Assembly: GCA_964419545.1 (NCBI GenBank)
Contig: CAYQQU010000051.1
Location: forward strand, 1 to 43,128
Source: CAYQQU01 sp964419545
GTDB lineage: Bacteria > Bacteroidota > Bacteroidia > Chitinophagales > Saprospiraceae
Direction of reading: 5' to 3'
DNA: 43,128 nt
This document shows, in pieces, positions 33,398 to 41,725 of this stretch; within the stretch, counting starts at the first letter, position 1, and the number at the start of each line of letters is the position of its first letter. The position numbers and the translations under genes are program-made. The notes below the pieces were generated by a model. That model saw only the letters and a program-made list of their open reading frames with translations, did no database searches and had not been told where the DNA came from.

Positions 33398-35335
33398 TTA
33401 CCAGTTTATTGTATATTCCAAGGTGGAGGTTAGGGTGAAGACCAATTCCCGGCGGTCGCCCCGGGCGCGGATCTCCGCCGAGCGGTCCTCGGGCAATTTC
33501 AGGAAATAAGCCTGATCGACGGCGTACCAGCCGGCTTCCAGCTTCCGAATATCTTTGCCTTCCGCCAGTTTGACGACGAACGGCTGTTCCGCCGGCGCTC
33601 CTTTTATTTGGAGTTGGCGAACCAGTCCTTTACCGGCAGCATCCGGCGCGATCCGGTCCCGGACCTCCGCCCCGCCGATCTCGAATAAAAAAACGGGATA
33701 GCCGGAAGCCGGGTCCAGCTCATAGCCTTTATTCCGGAAGCCGTCCGCTTCGCCGAGTTGTTTGGGGAAAGCCGCCGTGCTGTCCGGCAAAAACGCAAAA
33801 GAATGGCCGGTAAACAGATGCTGCACCGGCCCCAGGGGCCGGAAGGAACCGTCGCCGCGATCCCGCCACATCGGCGTGGCGTCGATGAACGCCCCGCGCC
33901 AGACGCCGATGAGATTTCCCGCTTTCAGGTCGTACAGATAATGGAGGCCCTGTGGGCTGCCCACGCCGATGGTATGGGTCAGTCGGCGGTCGCGATCGCC
34001 TTCGTAATCGTAAAACGCCCGCAACAGGCGCGGCCGGCCGCCTACCGCAACGTAGATGGGCGGCGCAGCGGCGGGCGGTGCAAACATGGCTTCTGCGTGC
34101 AGCGGCGCCGGGTGGGCCGTGATGTTGAACAGGCCAAACCTTTTGGGAATATAAGCATCCCGCCGGAAGTAGATCAGCTCAAAAGGATGCGATCCGGCGG
34201 CCAGCTCGACCTGCAGCGTATCTTCTTGAAAATACTGGTGAGGGAAGGTAAAGGACTGCCCTCCCATTTGCAGCCTGGCGCCTCCGTAGCAGCTGAGCTG
34301 AAAATCGTAGCGGCCGGCGGCAGGGGCTTCCAGCTTGCCCCGCCAGACCATGCCGAACGGTCCGTAACCTTCGGCGGGGGTGAACGACAATTTCGCGCCG
34401 TCGCCACGGGCCGCCGCAGTATCTGCGATTACTGCTTCGGGGGAAGCGTAGCGGCCCGGGTAGAGTTCGTAAGTAAGACCGGAGAGCGATACCGGCAATT
34501 CTTCGAGCAGCTGGTAGCGCATATTGCGGAAAGCCACCGGTCCGTGGTCGCCCTGGATCAGCAGCGGGCCGCGGTCGGTCTCTTCCCGGCTCAGCGCGCC
34601 GCGGGTAGGAGTCGGAACCGCTACGTTCTCGTGGATGCGCACGCCGTTGAGGTCTACGGCAACGAAGCGGGCGTTCTCGACCTTTTCGCCGGCGGCGTTA
34701 AACCGGGGCGCGCGGAAAGCGACGACCAGGTGCTGCCACAAGCCGGGCGCTTTGGCGGCGTTTTGCAGCGGCGGCTTCCCCGGATAGGTCTGGTCGGGCG
34801 GATAGTCCCAATTGCGGTAAATGCCCCCCATATCGGCGAAGGTCGGCCGGTCTTTCCCCCAGCTGTCGCGGAGCTGCAGCTCGTAGCGTCCCTGGAAATA
34901 GAGTCCGGAATTCGATCCTTTCGGCAGCAGGACCTCCAGCTCCAGCACCATATCGCCGTGTTCCCAGTTGGTGACGAGGTGGCCGTTGGCTTCCCGGTCG
35001 TTGCGATTAAAGAGTACGCCGCTCCCCGCTTGCTCGCGAATTGCCGGCGGCGGTGGCGGCGGCGGAGCTTGCTTTTGCTTTCGCCTTTTGCGCCGCCGGC
35101 GCTTGCGCGTATCCGGTTCTGCTTCCGGCGCCGGCGCAGTGGCGGCCGGTGAGGAAGGATCGATATCCGGATGTACGGTAATGTCTTTCAACAGCACCCA
35201 GTTTTCGGGCGGCGTTCGGAAGGGCGAAAAATCCTGCAGGGACAACACCTGCACCGGGCCGCGCTGTGCCGCCGCTCCACAGGTCATCCCGACGGCCGCC
35301 CCGATCAGGAACAGCCTCCGTAAGTTTCGATTCAT
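33398..35335 (-). CDS. Secreted DUF1080-like (3-keto-disaccharide hydrolase fold) protein with PA14-like domain
   Basis: 645 aa from ATG 35335; about 60 upstream codons are in frame but lack signal features. Signal peptide about 1-24 (LFLIGAAVGMTCGAAAQ). A striking basic and proline-rich stretch (TRKRRRRKRRKQKQ then PPPPPPP) lies at about 72-95. A LamG/DUF1080-like domain covers about 98-285 (GDMVLELEVLLPKGSNSGLYFQGRYELQLRDS split after VLLPKG, NGVRIHENV, GPLLIQGDHGPVAFRNMRY). A PA14-like domain follows (about 295-400: FGMVWRGKLEAPAAGRYDFQL, ELIYFRRDAY). The C-terminal third (about 400-645) is of unknown fold. DUF1080 proteins bind or hydrolyse oxidised disaccharides, and its partner is the adjacent propeller-cytochrome gene. 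Together they may oxidise and then cleave or bind a sugar, which is inference from co-operon structure. Confidence 0.8.
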   Translation of the reverse strand: MNRNLRRLFLIGAAVGMTCGAAAQRGPVQVLSLQDFSPFRTPPENWVLLKDITVHPDIDPSSPAATAPAPEAEPDTRKRRRRKRRKQKQAPPPPPPPAIREQAGSGVLFNRNDREANGHLVTNWEHGDMVLELEVLLPKGSNSGLYFQGRYELQLRDSWGKDRPTFADMGGIYRNWDYPPDQTYPGKPPLQNAAKAPGLWQHLVVAFRAPRFNAAGEKVENARFVAVDLNGVRIHENVAVPTPTRGALSREETDRGPLLIQGDHGPVAFRNMRYQLLEELPVSLSGLTYELYPGRYASPEAVIADTAAARGDGAKLSFTPAEGYGPFGMVWRGKLEAPAAGRYDFQLSCYGGARLQMGGQSFTFPHQYFQEDTLQVELAAGSHPFELIYFRRDAYIPKRFGLFNITAHPAPLHAEAMFAPPAAAPPIYVAVGGRPRLLRAFYDYEGDRDRRLTHTIGVGSPQGLHYLYDLKAGNLIGVWRGAFIDATPMWRDRGDGSFRPLGPVQHLFTGHSFAFLPDSTAAFPKQLGEADGFRNKGYELDPASGYPVFLFEIGGAEVRDRIAPDAAGKGLVRQLQIKGAPAEQPFVVKLAEGKDIRKLEAGWYAVDQAYFLKLPEDRSAEIRARGDRRELVFTLTSTLEYTINW

Positions 35336-35532
35336 GCGCAAAGTGCTTTCCGGTGTTGATAACACAAAATTGGGAAGACAGTTTTGCAAAGAAAGAAGGC
35401 AGCGGCCAAGAAATGAATTTTCCGGCCGGCTTTTTTGGGTGAGCGGTGTTTTGTTTTTAAGCGTAAACGGGGAGAGAACGGGAGCAGAGACGGGATAAGC
35501 ACTAACGCCAGACAAGGGTCAGGAAAACGGGC

Positions 35533-36117
35533 TCAGCTTGCAAACACCTCTTCCAGATCCAGCTCCATGGCGGGGAAGATCGTGCTTTTGAGGAGGTCGC
35601 CTTTAACTTTGGGGGGCAGGCCGAGGTAGCGATGATTTTCATCGAGCTTAAAGACCGACACCACTTCGTGCTCCGGATCGACCACCCAATACTCCCGGAC
35701 CAGCGCGGTTTCGTAGACTTCGAATTTATCCCGCATCTCGCGTTCTGCATTCCCGGGCGAGAGGATTTCCACCACCAGGTCGGGAGCTCCGTTGCAACCT
35801 CGATCGTCGAGCATGGCGGGATCACAGACGACGCACAGGTCGGGCTGCACGACGGTATGGTCTTTTCCGTCTTTGGGAACGGGCAGGCGAACGTCAAAAG
35901 GAGCTACAAAGACTTTGCAATCTTTTTTCCGGAAAAAAAGCCAAACCAGGCCGCTCATGTTAGCGGCAATTTCCTGATGGCGACGGCCTGGCGCCGGGCT
36001 CATTTTTTTTACCCGGCCACGAATGAGCTCCACCCGCTCCTGGAACTGCCAGGAAAGATAGTCCGCGTAGGTGTAGCTTTTGGACAGATCGAGCTGGGAC
36101 AGGTCGGTGATGGGCAT
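35533..36117 (-). CDS. Uma2-family (DUF820) PD-(D/E)XK nuclease-like protein
   Basis: 194 aa from ATG 36117, the usual Uma2 length. The frame is open 66 codons further upstream, but that part covers an intergenic inverted repeat and was rejected. Typical features: YTYADYLSW and ERVELIRGRVKKMSPAPGR at the N-terminus, RHQEIAANMSGLVWLFF, then QPDLCVV, APDLVVEILSPGN (about 115-127) and REYWVVDPE (about 145-153). The acidic residues in PDLCVV and VVEILSP fit the restriction-endonuclease-like active site. The cellular role of Uma2 proteins is unclear; they are abundant in cyanobacteria and Bacteroidota, often as mobile or repeated genes. It stands alone between convergent and divergent neighbours. 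Confidence 0.85.
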   Translation of the reverse strand: MPITDLSQLDLSKSYTYADYLSWQFQERVELIRGRVKKMSPAPGRRHQEIAANMSGLVWLFFRKKDCKVFVAPFDVRLPVPKDGKDHTVVQPDLCVVCDPAMLDDRGCNGAPDLVVEILSPGNAEREMRDKFEVYETALVREYWVVDPEHEVVSVFKLDENHRYLGLPPKVKGDLLKSTIFPAMELDLEEVFAS

Positions 36118-36245
36118 GATGCGTTTTTGGGAAAGTAAAATACGATATTTTGGAGAAGATCGCCAATATTCCGGGTGCAGCTTCAGGGCAATCGCATTTA
36201 AAAGATGCTTTCTCTCCATTGCTATAAAATTCACCTGCAACGGAA

Positions 36246-36297
36246 GGAAAAATCCTCGTTCTTCCTTTAGGATCGAGGTAAAAACGAGGATTTTTCC
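36246..36297. repeat. Perfect 15 bp inverted repeat upstream of the Uma2 gene
   Basis: GGAAAAATCCTCGTT (36246-36260) and AACGAGGATTTTTCC (36283-36297) pair perfectly around 22 bases. It lies about 130 bases before the Uma2 start and could be a terminator for either strand, an operator, or an element end. On the plus strand GATTTTTCC gives a T5 run. Confidence 0.6.
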
Positions 36298-36330
36298 TAC
36301 TTTTTCGAGATCCAAAATTTTATGCGATTA

Positions 36331-36361
36331 CTCTGGGAGCAGCTTGAAGCTGCGCCCGGAG
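36331..36361. repeat. 31 bp palindromic repeat downstream of the Q/Y-rich secreted gene
   Basis: CTCTGGGAGCAGCTT, a single central G, and AAGCTGCGCCCGGAG. The centre GCAGCTT-G-AAGCTGC is exact. Same 31-base length as the copies at 9707, 39853 and 39903. It starts 16 bases after the stop of the minus-strand gene at 36378. Confidence 0.75.
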
Positions 36362-36377
36362 TTATTCCCAGCCTCCA

Positions 36378-36857
36378 TCAATAAGGCGGCAAACTCAGCA
36401 CCTCTCCGTCAACCCGGATGATCGTCCCTTCCAGGGTGCCGTCGGTGGTTACGCCGTTGCGGGTGACGTGGTTGCCGTAGCCGCTGACGTTGCCTTCCCG
36501 GAAGTAGTAGCCCGAGGAGTTGGGGTCGTTATAGTAGTAGTTCGACTGGCCGTTGCTGTTGTAGCTGTTGCCGTAGCCGGACTGTTGCTGTTGTTGCCAC
36601 TGGGCTTGTACCGCCTGCACCACCTGGTAGAGGTTAAAAGATGGCTGATAGCCTACTACGCCGAAGTTGCCGTACGCGTCCACGTAGTAGGAGCCCGGGT
36701 AGAGCGGGCCGATGAACTGCTGCAGGACCATGAGGTCCTGGGCCGAAATTTCCTGTTGGTTGATGTATACGCCGGTGCGCTGCTGAGCAGTAGCCGTTTC
36801 CCGGGCGCCGAAGATGGCGAAGATCGCCAGTACTAAAACGAAGATGGATTTTTTCAT
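36378..36857 (-). CDS. Secreted Q/Y/N/G-rich low-complexity protein (159 aa)
   Basis: 159 aa with a clear signal peptide (MKKSIFVLVLAIFAIFGARE...ATA, cut near residue 24). An ordered first half includes GVYINQQEISAQDLMVLQQF and YPGSYYVDAYGNFGVVGY. Residues about 85-125 are prion-like and low in complexity (QWQQQQQSGYGNSYNSNG and YYYNDPNSSGYYF). A short closing segment (GTLEGTIIRVDGEVLSLPPY) follows. There are no cysteines. Such composition is found in surface or matrix proteins that self-assemble, but the family is not recognised. It appears monocistronic with the 31 bp hairpin just after its stop. Confidence 0.75.
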   Translation of the reverse strand: MKKSIFVLVLAIFAIFGARETATAQQRTGVYINQQEISAQDLMVLQQFIGPLYPGSYYVDAYGNFGVVGYQPSFNLYQVVQAVQAQWQQQQQSGYGNSYNSNGQSNYYYNDPNSSGYYFREGNVSGYGNHVTRNGVTTDGTLEGTIIRVDGEVLSLPPY

Positions 36858-37347
36858 GGTTGCAAGGTTTAAGTGAATCGTTCTTTTGCCTTACTGTACC
36901 GCGAGGTGAAATTCATCAACTGGTTTTAAAGAAAATTTTGCGCTTGACAAGCGATGCCTTGCATTATGCCGTCTTCGAAAAACAGCTTTTTGAAGTTCAG
37001 AGCTCTAAGCAGGGTATGCGCTTTAGCCCGGATTATTCATGGGTTCTCATAACGAAGAACCCATAAATAATCCGGTTTAGGGTATTTTGTATTCCCGGCG
37101 AAAAAGGTAAACGGAAGCACTACTATCAAACAAATTCTAAAATCGCTGGACATTTTTCAACAAAAATTTTATATTGCTGTTCTTACCGCAATCGCAATGC
37201 CTTCCGCTCCGAAGGTCTTTTCCGTTTCGTACTACAGCATCACGGCAATAGTTCAAAGTACAATGATTTCCCTATCGCGTGGAATCATTGCCGGCTCATG
37301 GAAAAAGCGCACAAAAACAAACCCGAAAAAGAAAAAATCAATACATT
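36858..37347. other. 490 bp intergenic region before the helicase gene
   Basis: Contains the hairpin at 37028-37075 and a small imperfect stem near 36972-36994 (CTTCGAAAAA/TTTTTGAAG). The helicase frame extends back to a GTG at 37279, but this part (many Lys/Thr, no helicase similarity) looks non-coding. Nothing else is seen. Confidence 0.4.
37028..37075. repeat. 48 bp hairpin of the CCGGATTATTCATGG family
   Basis: CCGGATTATTCATGGGTTCT (37028-37047) and AGAACCCATAAATAATCCGG (37056-37075) pair at 19 of 20 positions around an 8-base loop. Other members are the inner arms at 30240-30289 and the ends of the 41726-41890 element. Confidence 0.85.
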
Positions 37348-39852
37348 ATGACCCTGAAATCCGCCGGAGCTGCGACCAAAAACAACCTTATGGCCACCAC
37401 GACCAATCCGCAACTCGAACTGGCCTACGAGTATGTCTGCCATACTGATAAGAGCCTCTTTCTGACCGGTAAAGCCGGTACAGGCAAAACGACCTTCCTG
37501 CACCGCCTCAGGGAAGCGCCGCCGAAGCGCCTGGCCGTCGTGGCGCCCACCGGCGTAGCGGCCATCAATGCCGGGGGGATGACCATCCATTCCCTCTTCC
37601 AATTGCCCTTCGGTCCGCTCGTACCCGGCAATAAACGCGACGCCTCCCGCCTGCGGCGCTTCAGCCGCAAGAAGATCAACCTCATCCGCAGCCTCGACCT
37701 GCTCATCATCGATGAGATCAGCATGGTGCGCGCCGACCTGCTCGACGGCGTCGACGAGGTGCTGCGCCGCTACCGTATGCCGCACCGGCCTTTCGGCGGG
37801 GTGCAGCTGCTGCTGATCGGCGACCTCCACCAACTGCCGCCCGTGGTCAAAGATCAGGATTGGGATATGCTGCGCGACTATTACGCCACCCCCTATTTTT
37901 TCAGCAGCCGGGCCCTGCAGGAAGCCGAGCCGGTGACCATCCAGCTGACGCACATCTACCGGCAGTCGGACCCCACCTTTATCGAACTGCTCAACCGCGT
38001 GCGCAACAACAACCTGGACGATACCGTGCTCGCCGCACTCAACAGCCGCTACCGCCCCGCCTCGGAGATCAAAACGGAAGATGCTTACATCACCCTCACC
38101 ACGCATAATGCGACAGCGCGCAGTCTCAACAACCGGCAGCTGGCCGCCCTTGACGAAAAAGCGTATACCTTCCAGGCCGTCATCGAAGGCGATTTCCCCG
38201 CTCACGCCTACCCTGCCGATGTCGAGCTGACCCTCAAACGCGGCGCGCAGGTGATGTTCATCAAAAACGACCCCGCGCCGGAAAAAGAATACTATAACGG
38301 CAAGATCGGTAAGGTCACGCAGGTCGACAACAAAAAGATCCGCGTAAAATGCCCGGGTGATCCCGAGCCCATCACCGTCCCGCTCACCGAGTGGGCGAAC
38401 CGCAAATACGCCCTCGACGAGCAGACGAAAGAAGTGTCGGAGCAGATCGTCGGTACTTTCACCCAGTATCCGCTGCGCCTGGCCTGGGCCATCACCATCC
38501 ACAAGAGTCAGGGCCTGACCTTCGAGCGCGTTATCCTCGACGCGGAGGCCGCCTTCGCCCACGGCCAGGTATACGTGGCGCTGAGCCGCTGCAAAACCTT
38601 CGAAGGCATCGTGCTGCGCTCGCGCATCCATTCGTCGAGCGTACGCACCGACGCCAAGGTGCGCCAGTTTTCTGAAGAAGCGGAACGCCAGGCGCCCGGC
38701 CCGGCCCAGCTGGAGCAAGCCAAAGTGGAGTACCAGCAGTCGGTGCTGCTGGAGCTGTTCGCCTTCGGCGGCCTGCGGCGACGCTGCGAACGCTTGCAGC
38801 GCGTGCTGCTCGAACACGAGAGCAAGCTGTTGCCCGGCGCGACGGAGCCTTTTGATGAAGTGTTCGAAGCCGTCCAATCGCATATCCTGCCGGTTGCTGA
38901 AAAGTTCCGGCGCCAGCTGCGCAGCCACTTCCAAAACGGCCTGCTTCCCGAAAACAACGAAACGCTCCAGGCGCGCGTGCGCAAAGCCGCCGCCTGGTTC
39001 GCCGAACAATTTTCGGAAAAGCTGACGCCCGCCGCCCGGCGCATCCAGATCATCAGCGACAACCAGCAGGTGCACAAGGCGGCGACGGACGCACTGACGG
39101 AACTGCGGCAGTCGCTATTCGTGAAGACGGCCGTCCTCCGCGTCGCCAAACAGGGCTTCTCGGCCCACGGCTACCTGCGCGCCAAAGCCGATGCGGAGCT
39201 CGACTTCCGGGAAGACCGCAAGCAAAAGGCCGTAGCGCCGCCGGCCGACCTTACCCCCCAGACCATCAGCCACCCCGACCTCTACCGCCGCCTCACGCAG
39301 TGGCGCGCCGAGCAGGCCAAAAGCCGCGAGGTAGCCCACTACCAGATCCTGCCGACCCGCACCCTGCTTGCCGCAGCCGAAGGGCTGCCCGCCGGCGCCG
39401 AACAGCTGCAACAGCTGCCGGGCATCGGCTCCCGCCGCCTGGAAACCTACGGCGCCGACCTGCTCGCCCTCGTCCACGCCTACTGCGAAGAAAACGGCCT
39501 GCAGCCGGCTACCGAACTCCCCTTCGCAGCGCCGCCGCCCCAAAAGGCGCCCAAGCCGGACACCAAGGCGGTCACCCTGGAACTCTATCGGGCCGGCAAA
39601 ACCGTTACCGAGATCGCCGAAGCCCGCGGCCTGGCCGTCACGACCATCGAAGGCCATATCGCACACCACGTTCAGGCCGGAACGGTGGACGTCGCCGATT
39701 TTATGGATACCGAAGCCATCACGGAGATTGCCGAAAGACTAGCCGATGTCACCGAAAAACCGCTAACGGCGCTCAAAGCCCATTTCGGGGATCGCTTTTC
39801 CTACGGCCAGCTGCGGATGGTGATGGCGCATGTGGCGCGGGAGGAGGAGTAG
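37348..39852 (+). CDS. PIF1/RecD-like superfamily 1 DNA helicase with HRDC and HTH domains
   Basis: 834 aa from ATG 37348 (a second ATG at 37390 is a plausible alternative). The helicase core carries Walker A GKAGTGKTT at 41-49, motif Ia VAPTGVAAINAGG, Walker B IIDEISMV (D122, E123), QLPPV, and in the C-terminal half ITIHKSQGLTF and the arginine-finger-type VALSRCKTFEGIVL. This is the PIF1 pattern with a 5'-3' polarity expected. After a long helical linker comes an HRDC-like domain (about 640-715, LPAGAEQLQQLPGIGSRR) and an HTH domain with KTVTEIAEARGLAVTTIEGH (about 750-769). Such helicase-HRDC-HTH proteins are common in Bacteroidota and are thought to act in replication or recombination repair, for example at G-quadruplexes. 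It looks monocistronic and ends in paired hairpins. Confidence 0.9.
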   Translation: MTLKSAGAATKNNLMATTTNPQLELAYEYVCHTDKSLFLTGKAGTGKTTFLHRLREAPPKRLAVVAPTGVAAINAGGMTIHSLFQLPFGPLVPGNKRDASRLRRFSRKKINLIRSLDLLIIDEISMVRADLLDGVDEVLRRYRMPHRPFGGVQLLLIGDLHQLPPVVKDQDWDMLRDYYATPYFFSSRALQEAEPVTIQLTHIYRQSDPTFIELLNRVRNNNLDDTVLAALNSRYRPASEIKTEDAYITLTTHNATARSLNNRQLAALDEKAYTFQAVIEGDFPAHAYPADVELTLKRGAQVMFIKNDPAPEKEYYNGKIGKVTQVDNKKIRVKCPGDPEPITVPLTEWANRKYALDEQTKEVSEQIVGTFTQYPLRLAWAITIHKSQGLTFERVILDAEAAFAHGQVYVALSRCKTFEGIVLRSRIHSSSVRTDAKVRQFSEEAERQAPGPAQLEQAKVEYQQSVLLELFAFGGLRRRCERLQRVLLEHESKLLPGATEPFDEVFEAVQSHILPVAEKFRRQLRSHFQNGLLPENNETLQARVRKAAAWFAEQFSEKLTPAARRIQIISDNQQVHKAATDALTELRQSLFVKTAVLRVAKQGFSAHGYLRAKADAELDFREDRKQKAVAPPADLTPQTISHPDLYRRLTQWRAEQAKSREVAHYQILPTRTLLAAAEGLPAGAEQLQQLPGIGSRRLETYGADLLALVHAYCEENGLQPATELPFAAPPPQKAPKPDTKAVTLELYRAGKTVTEIAEARGLAVTTIEGHIAHHVQAGTVDVADFMDTEAITEIAERLADVTEKPLTALKAHFGDRFSYGQLRMVMAHVAREEE

Positions 39853-39883
39853 CTCCGGGTGCAACTTCGAGTTGCGCCCGGAG
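39853..39883. terminator. 31 bp palindrome directly after the helicase stop (copy 1)
   Basis: CTCCGGGTGCAACT, loop tcg, AGTTGCGCCCGGAG with one T/G wobble. It begins right after the TAG. With the copy at 39903 it fills the space between convergent genes, so a bidirectional terminator role is likely, though T-runs are missing. Confidence 0.6.
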
Positions 39884-39902
39884 TTGACTCGCGGTCCCAT
39901 GA

Positions 39903-39933
39903 CTCCGGGCGCAGCTCCAAGCTGCACCCGGAG
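39903..39933. terminator. 31 bp palindrome between convergent genes (copy 2, inverted)
   Basis: CTCCGGGCGCAGCT, loop, AGCTGCACCCGGAG. The wobble position is reversed relative to the 39853 copy, so this is the same repeat in the other orientation. It ends 6 bases before the J-domain gene's stop codon. Confidence 0.6.
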
Positions 39934-39939
39934 CACGCT

Positions 39940-41646
39940 TCACAAACAAATAAAGAACCACTCCGAGTAATCCTCCAGCACCTGATCCTCCCGGCTGCCC
40001 GGCAGGCCCTCCAGCTCGTGCAAAGGCGCTATGATGTTGCGGCGGCCCATTTGCACCATCACGAGGAGCCCCTGGTCTTCCGAAAATCCGGTAGAGGCCA
40101 CCACCTCTACTTTGCGACCGTCCAGGCCGAGGGCCGAATGCTTGCGCCACTTGGCCGTAAAAGGGATGGGCAAGTGGACTTCCAGGTATTGCGTCCAGTT
40201 GAACTCGTCGGATTCGCCGGGATAGGCCAGCAGAATACGCTGCAGTCGGCGTTCCTGGTCGGTCGGCATGGCGGCGAAAAGGTGCCGGTAGAGGAGGCGC
40301 CGGTAGCTGCTGAACCGCTTCTTGTAAGATTCCGGTCGCTTTTTGGTTTCTCTGGCCAGAAGCGATTCTTTTACACCGGGAAGGAGGTAAAACCCCTTTC
40401 CTTGATCCTGGATGTATTCCTTGGGAATCTGGCGCATGGAAGCGCTATCCAGTTCGATATCGTAAACCGGCCGTTCGTCCTCCCAATAGGCTTCCGCCAC
40501 GATACCGCGCAGCCCTTTCAGCTTGAAATAGAGCAGTTCCCCCTGATCGGTGACATACTCCCGGACCAGATCCTTTTTGATCCGCACAAAAGCACCTTCG
40601 GGAAACTTGGGGTTGAAGTTGGGCTGTCGTTCTTCCTCTTCAAATCCTTCTTCCTCTGTAAACCAATCCGCGAGATCGTCCCCGGCGGCCTCCGCCATAT
40701 CCTCCATCATCCCGAAGAACGGGTTAACGAGCCGTTCGAACTTCTGGATGACATCTTGAAATATCGGCGAAAAGCTTCCTTTGCGCAGGCTGTCTTCCAG
40801 CGCCTCCTCCATATTTTCCAACGCCTCGGCGATCCCCTCCAGCTGCCGGCCGCCCATGCCTTCCATCAGGGTGACGCCCGAGCGTTCCAGGCTGTCGGAA
40901 AAAGTGAGCATCTGCCCCATATCGCTCTTGCGCAAGGACTTAATCTCCTGGCTGAGGCGTTCTTTCTGATTTTCGAGGAGGCTCAGCTGGTGTTCCAGCA
41001 GTTTAATTTTGTGGTCGAGCGCGTCCACCGTAGGGGTCTCCTTTTCCCCGGGAAGGTCCGGCGCTTCGCCGTGCAATTGTTCCAGATCGATGAGCGCCTG
41101 GAAGTCGTGCCGTTCGTAAGCCTGGATCACCTGCTGTTGCAGTTCGTGCAGGCGTTTGCGTTCCTGGTCGTCGCGGGCGAAATCGGGATGAAACTGTTTG
41201 GAAAGCCGCAGGTACAGCTTGCGGATGTCGCGCTGCTCCTCCGGTTCGGGCGCGACCTGAAACTGTCGGAAGGCGTCGCGGAAGCGGGCGCGCTGCTCCT
41301 CCTCATCGGGAGGCGTAAAATTGTCCTCCGGCAGTTCGTCGCCCAACTCCCCGGCGAGGGTGTGGTACAACCGCTCCATCTCATCGCGATCAGCTTTGGA
41401 AAACCGCTTGTCCCGGCGCATCTTGGCGATCAACTCCTGCAACCGGCCGAGGCTGGCCTTCAGCCGGTCCTGGGTGCGCTGTATCTTATTGAAGAGGTCG
41501 CGCTGCACCTCTTCTACCCGCTGCCTGGTGTTGCGTAGACGCGTTTTCAGTCCTTTCAGGGTGGTGCGCGTACGCTTGATCTTCGTTCGCAGGACTTCTA
41601 CCTGAGCTTCTTTACGGCGGAGGGCTTCGCTCTTTTCGATTTTCAT
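39940..41646 (-). CDS. Coiled-coil J-domain-containing protein
   Basis: 568 aa. Residues 1-95 are a strongly charged coiled coil (TKIKRTRTTLKGLKTRLRN, QDRLKASLGRLQELIAK). A J-like domain covers about 125-190 and keeps the HPD motif (H153, P154, D155 in LSKQFHPDFARDD), which in J-proteins stimulates Hsp70 ATPase. Another coiled coil (about 215-250, KLLEHQLSLLENQKERL) and an acidic helical region follow. A beta-rich middle (GAFVRIKKDLVREYVTD) and a C-terminal domain (YLEVHLPIPFTAKW, LLVMVQMGRRNIIAPLHELEG) come last. The C-terminal part resembles the small calcium-binding CcbP-type domain. Cytoplasmic. A DnaK co-chaperone function is plausible; the domain combination is unusual and I know no studied example. 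Its stop faces the helicase stop across paired hairpins. Confidence 0.75.
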   Translation of the reverse strand: MKIEKSEALRRKEAQVEVLRTKIKRTRTTLKGLKTRLRNTRQRVEEVQRDLFNKIQRTQDRLKASLGRLQELIAKMRRDKRFSKADRDEMERLYHTLAGELGDELPEDNFTPPDEEEQRARFRDAFRQFQVAPEPEEQRDIRKLYLRLSKQFHPDFARDDQERKRLHELQQQVIQAYERHDFQALIDLEQLHGEAPDLPGEKETPTVDALDHKIKLLEHQLSLLENQKERLSQEIKSLRKSDMGQMLTFSDSLERSGVTLMEGMGGRQLEGIAEALENMEEALEDSLRKGSFSPIFQDVIQKFERLVNPFFGMMEDMAEAAGDDLADWFTEEEGFEEEERQPNFNPKFPEGAFVRIKKDLVREYVTDQGELLYFKLKGLRGIVAEAYWEDERPVYDIELDSASMRQIPKEYIQDQGKGFYLLPGVKESLLARETKKRPESYKKRFSSYRRLLYRHLFAAMPTDQERRLQRILLAYPGESDEFNWTQYLEVHLPIPFTAKWRKHSALGLDGRKVEVVASTGFSEDQGLLVMVQMGRRNIIAPLHELEGLPGSREDQVLEDYSEWFFICL

Positions 41647-41725
41647 GTGCAGCGGTTTATGGTCTTTTCAAAGATAAAAGTATGGCAAGAAAACAAAGAG
41701 GATTGCCCGGAAAAGATGAGAAAGT

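Larger units (their letters stand above)
36118..36377. other. 260 bp intergenic region rich in hairpins
   Basis: No gene is supported. It holds the 15 bp perfect inverted repeat at 36246-36297 and the 31 bp palindrome at 36331-36361, listed separately. Confidence 0.5.

Noticed and set aside
37285..39075. 596-codon minus-strand frame opposite the helicase
   Set aside because: Shadow of the helicase gene; all conserved helicase motifs are on the plus strand.
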